From: Paracoccaceae bacterium
GTDB taxonomy: Bacteria > Pseudomonadota > Alphaproteobacteria > Rhodobacterales > Rhodobacteraceae
Direction: 5' to 3'
DNA length: 6,177 bases
Assembly: GCA_023260935.1 (NCBI GenBank)
Contig: JALQTL010000138.1
Location: 1-6,177 of the forward strand
Positions 4,127 through 6,177 of the stretch are shown here, in pieces (positions within the stretch are counted from its first letter, which is position 1; the number at the start of each line of letters is the position of its first letter). The notes below the pieces were generated by a model. It was not told where the DNA came from. It did no database searches and worked only from the letters and a program-made list of their open reading frames with translations. A program made the translations under genes and the position numbers.

Positions 4127-6177
4127 ATGCCAGTGTTCGCGTTTTACAATCTGAATGACCCCTCCACCACGGCCGCTGACAGCGCGCTCGACGATGGGGC
4201 GCAGAATGGCATCTATTTCAACGGCGCGGCATCGAACGGGGCGCAGGCGGTTTTCGACGGGTTGGACGATCTGGTGAAGATCGCCCAGAGCGACAGCTTC
4301 CAGCTGGATCGCGGCACGCTGGAAATTCAGTTCACCATCGACCCCGATACCAATTTCAACGTGCCCCGCACGGTTCTGTCGCGTGACAGTGCTGGCGCCA
4401 CCGAAGGTGGGTTCCGCATCGAGGTGCTGGGCGACGGGGTGATCGAGATCACCCATGAAACCGCCACCGGATCGCAGGTTTTCAGCACTGGCCCGGGCTT
4501 TTATACCCCGGGCGACGAGATTTCCCTTTCCTATTCCTGGGATTTCGGGGGCCTGGGCGGCACGGTTTCCATTCAGAACCTGACCTCGGGCGGCAGCTAC
4601 ACGGATGATGTCCCCAATACCCTGACGATGGATATGGGCGCCATCAACCAGAACTGGATCATCGGCGCCGGGCAATCGCAATCGCCGGCCGGGACGCTGG
4701 CAGGCGTGGACAGCTTCTTTCAGGGCACGGTCGAATATTTCTCGATCTCGGATACGGTCGATAACACGCCGCCCCCGCCGCCTGTGGGGGATGGCATCGT
4801 GCAGGGCACCATGGGCGGCGATCTGATCGACCTAGCCTATACCGGTGACCCGCAGGGGGACCGGATCGACAATAACGATGCCCTGCTGCCCGGCGAGGCG
4901 CCGCAGGATGACATCGTTCACGCCGGGGCGGGGAATGATACCATCCTGTCGGGTCTGGGCAATGACGACATAACCGCCGATCTGGGCGATGATCTGGTTT
5001 ATGGCGGCGCCGGCGATGATATCGCCACGGGTGACGCGGGCCGCGACCTGATGTTCGGCGATGACGGCAATGATACGCTTTCGGGTGGCGCGGATGACGA
5101 CACCCTGTTCGGAGGGGATGGCGATGACAGTCTTTTGGGTGGCGATGGCGCTGATGATCTGGACGGCGGGGTCGGGGACGACACGCTTGACGGCGGGATT
5201 GGTGACGACGCGCTGATCGGCGGCGCGGGCAATGATCTGGCCAGTGGCGGGGATGGCGATGATTTCATCGATACCCGCAGCCACGGGGGGGATGCCGCGC
5301 CGGACCGGGCCTATCCCGGCCTTTATCCCGCGGATACGGATGCTTTCGATGACCGCGATACCGTGCTGGGCGGGGCGGGCAATGACACGATCCTGACCGG
5401 CGATGACCGCGATGTGATCGACGCGGGCACCGGAAATGATGCCATCGATGCCGGGGATGACGATGACGGCGTTCAGGCAGGGGCCGGCGATGACACCGTC
5501 TTTGCGGGCGAAGGGAACGATACCGTTCTGGGCGGCGATGGCAATGACGTGCTGCTGGGCGGCACGCGGGGTGATCTGCTGGACCCGACGCATCTGCCCG
5601 ATGCAACGGATGCCGATCCGGACAACACCCGTGACCTGCTGGATGGGGGGGCGGGGGACGATTCCCTTTACGGCGGCGACGATGCCGATACGCTGATTGG
5701 CGGTATCGGAAATGATCTTCTGGATGGCGGCATCGATGACGACGTCCTGACCGGCGGCGCCGGCGCCGATGTGATGATTGGCGGCGAAGGTGCCGATACG
5801 ATGACAGGGGGCGCCGACCGCGATCTGTTCATTGGCGCGACGGCGGGCGATGTGGTGGATGGGTCATCCGAAGGTGACGATTTCGACACGCTTGATCTGC
5901 GTGGCTCTGGCCCGCTGCGGGTGAATTACGATCCCGCCAACAATGAAAACGGCACGGTCGATTTTCTGGATGCGGATGGCGCCGTTACCGGATCGATGGC
6001 CTTTGTCGAAATCGAGAATGTGCTGACCGCCGATGACGGCGATCCGGTCGCCATGCCCGATGCCGTGACCACGCCCGAAGATACCGATGCCGTCATCGAC
6101 GTTCTGGCCAATGACCTTTCTCCCGACGGGCAGCCCTTGCAGGTGACAGAGGCGCGGGCCGAAAACGGTGAAGTCAA
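4127..6177 (+). CDS. LamG-RTX calcium-binding protein, 3' end outside window
   Basis: Large acidic protein, probably exported by a type I secretion system; 683 codons are visible and the frame is open at the right edge. There is no N-terminal signal peptide (MPVFAFYNLNDPS), as expected for T1SS substrates. Domains in order: LamG/concanavalin-like beta-sandwich (about residues 26-207), a five-proline linker (215-219), a conserved-looking lead-in GGDLIDLAYTGDPQGDRID (230-248), and RTX nonapeptides GGxGxDxLx in three blocks (266-382, 415-477, 507-569). A beta-rich connector follows (585-635), then the start of a tandem-95/Big_9 Ig-like domain from about 640 (PVAMPDAVTTPEDTDAVID, then LANDLSPDGQPLQV). 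RTX repeats bind calcium and fold outside the cell. Proteins I recall with this N-terminus and RTX layout in Rhodobacteraceae often carry a C-terminal Hint domain; whether this one does is not visible. No transporter genes lie in the window. Its role (adhesin, matrix or self-processing protein) is unknown. Confidence 0.9.
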   Translation, partial: MPVFAFYNLNDPSTTAADSALDDGAQNGIYFNGAASNGAQAVFDGLDDLVKIAQSDSFQLDRGTLEIQFTIDPDTNFNVPRTVLSRDSAGATEGGFRIEVLGDGVIEITHETATGSQVFSTGPGFYTPGDEISLSYSWDFGGLGGTVSIQNLTSGGSYTDDVPNTLTMDMGAINQNWIIGAGQSQSPAGTLAGVDSFFQGTVEYFSISDTVDNTPPPPPVGDGIVQGTMGGDLIDLAYTGDPQGDRIDNNDALLPGEAPQDDIVHAGAGNDTILSGLGNDDITADLGDDLVYGGAGDDIATGDAGRDLMFGDDGNDTLSGGADDDTLFGGDGDDSLLGGDGADDLDGGVGDDTLDGGIGDDALIGGAGNDLASGGDGDDFIDTRSHGGDAAPDRAYPGLYPADTDAFDDRDTVLGGAGNDTILTGDDRDVIDAGTGNDAIDAGDDDDGVQAGAGDDTVFAGEGNDTVLGGDGNDVLLGGTRGDLLDPTHLPDATDADPDNTRDLLDGGAGDDSLYGGDDADTLIGGIGNDLLDGGIDDDVLTGGAGADVMIGGEGADTMTGGADRDLFIGATAGDVVDGSSEGDDFDTLDLRGSGPLRVNYDPANNENGTVDFLDADGAVTGSMAFVEIENVLTADDGDPVAMPDAVTTPEDTDAVIDVLANDLSPDGQPLQVTEARAENGEV
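4922..5272 (+). repeat. RTX block A: 13 consecutive nonapeptide units
   Basis: Thirteen contiguous 9-residue units (residues 266-382) with no phase slip, from AGAGNDTIL to GGDGDDFID, encoded as a degenerate 27-base period. Most units keep the calcium-binding Asp at position 6. Unit 3 (ADLGDDLVY) and unit 5 (GDAGRDLMF) are the most diverged. Confidence 0.9.
5369..5557 (+). repeat. RTX block B: 7 nonapeptide units
   Basis: Residues 415-477, from GGAGNDTIL to GGDGNDVLL. It follows a 32-residue non-repeat insert (383-414) rich in Pro, Tyr and Asp. An eighth, degenerate unit GGTRGDLLD (478-486) runs into the next insert. Units 2 and 4 (TGDDRDVID, AGDDDDGVQ) replace the glycine at position 4. Confidence 0.87.
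5645..5833 (+). repeat. RTX block C: 7 nonapeptide units
   Basis: Residues 507-569, from GGAGDDSLY to GGADRDLFI, after a 20-residue insert (487-506, PTHLPDATDADPDNTRDLLD). Several units have Ala or Asp in place of the usual Gly/Asn (GGDDADTLI, GGIDDDVLT, GGEGADTMT), suggesting a weaker calcium site in part of the block. Confidence 0.87.

Noticed and set aside
3989..4681. Minus-strand frame of 230 codons opposite the LamG-like region
   Set aside because: The plus-strand frame has a strong ribosome site, recognisable domains and continues into the RTX repeats. The minus frame resembles nothing and has a composition typical of an antisense GC-rich shadow.
4832..5593. Long minus-strand frame (253 codons) opposite the RTX repeats
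   Set aside because: It is low-complexity, rich in Ile, Val and Ala with a 9-codon rhythm, exactly the shadow expected from reversed Gly-Asp repeats. It has no ribosome site and no family signature.
4922..5833. The 27-base periodicity as a CRISPR array or DNA tandem repeat
   Set aside because: The period comes from protein-coding RTX nonapeptides. Units differ throughout at the DNA level, there are no identical repeats with unique spacers, and the frame is continuous.

Overview
The window looks like a chromosomal segment from a Rhodobacteraceae-type alphaproteobacterium (Rhodobacter/Paracoccus relatives). The coding DNA is GC-rich with strong G/C third-position bias. The type-2 dGTPase-like protein, the YqaA-DsbB pair and the LamG-RTX protein starting MPVFAFYNLND all resemble proteins I know from that family. 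This placement comes from recall of family sequences, not from a search.

Layout. (1) 2-1228, plus strand: dGTPase-like HD phosphohydrolase, with its start at the very edge of the window. (2) 1241-2295, minus strand, convergent with the first gene: a two-gene operon of a DedA/YqaA-type membrane protein followed by a DsbB-type quinone-linked thiol oxidase, joined by an ATGA start/stop overlap. (3) 2416-3261, plus strand, divergent from the DedA gene: a membrane-anchored neutral zinc metallopeptidase of the YpfJ family. (4) 3314-3397, plus strand: tRNA-Leu(CAA), with a promoter-like TTGACG/TAAACC pair just upstream. (5) 3398-4126: about 730 bases with no convincing gene, holding several short dyads, one AT-rich promoter-like island and a one-mismatch CtrA-like box. 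(6) 4127 to the window end, plus strand: the first 683 codons of a large acidic calcium-binding protein with a LamG-like domain, three blocks of RTX nonapeptides and the start of a tandem-95/Big_9 domain. It is open at the right edge.

How the genes fit together. The first part is housekeeping: nucleotide pool control, envelope disulfide formation, membrane lipid or envelope homeostasis, and an envelope peptidase. The DedA-DsbB pair and the peptidase all act at or across the inner membrane. The tRNA marks the change from this core block to an accessory-looking part, where a long non-coding leader precedes a probable type I secreted surface or extracellular protein. I see no transposase, integrase, CRISPR array, phage gene or toxin-antitoxin pair. 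I do not see clear evidence of an undescribed multi-gene system; the least explained parts are the long leader and the architecture of the RTX protein.
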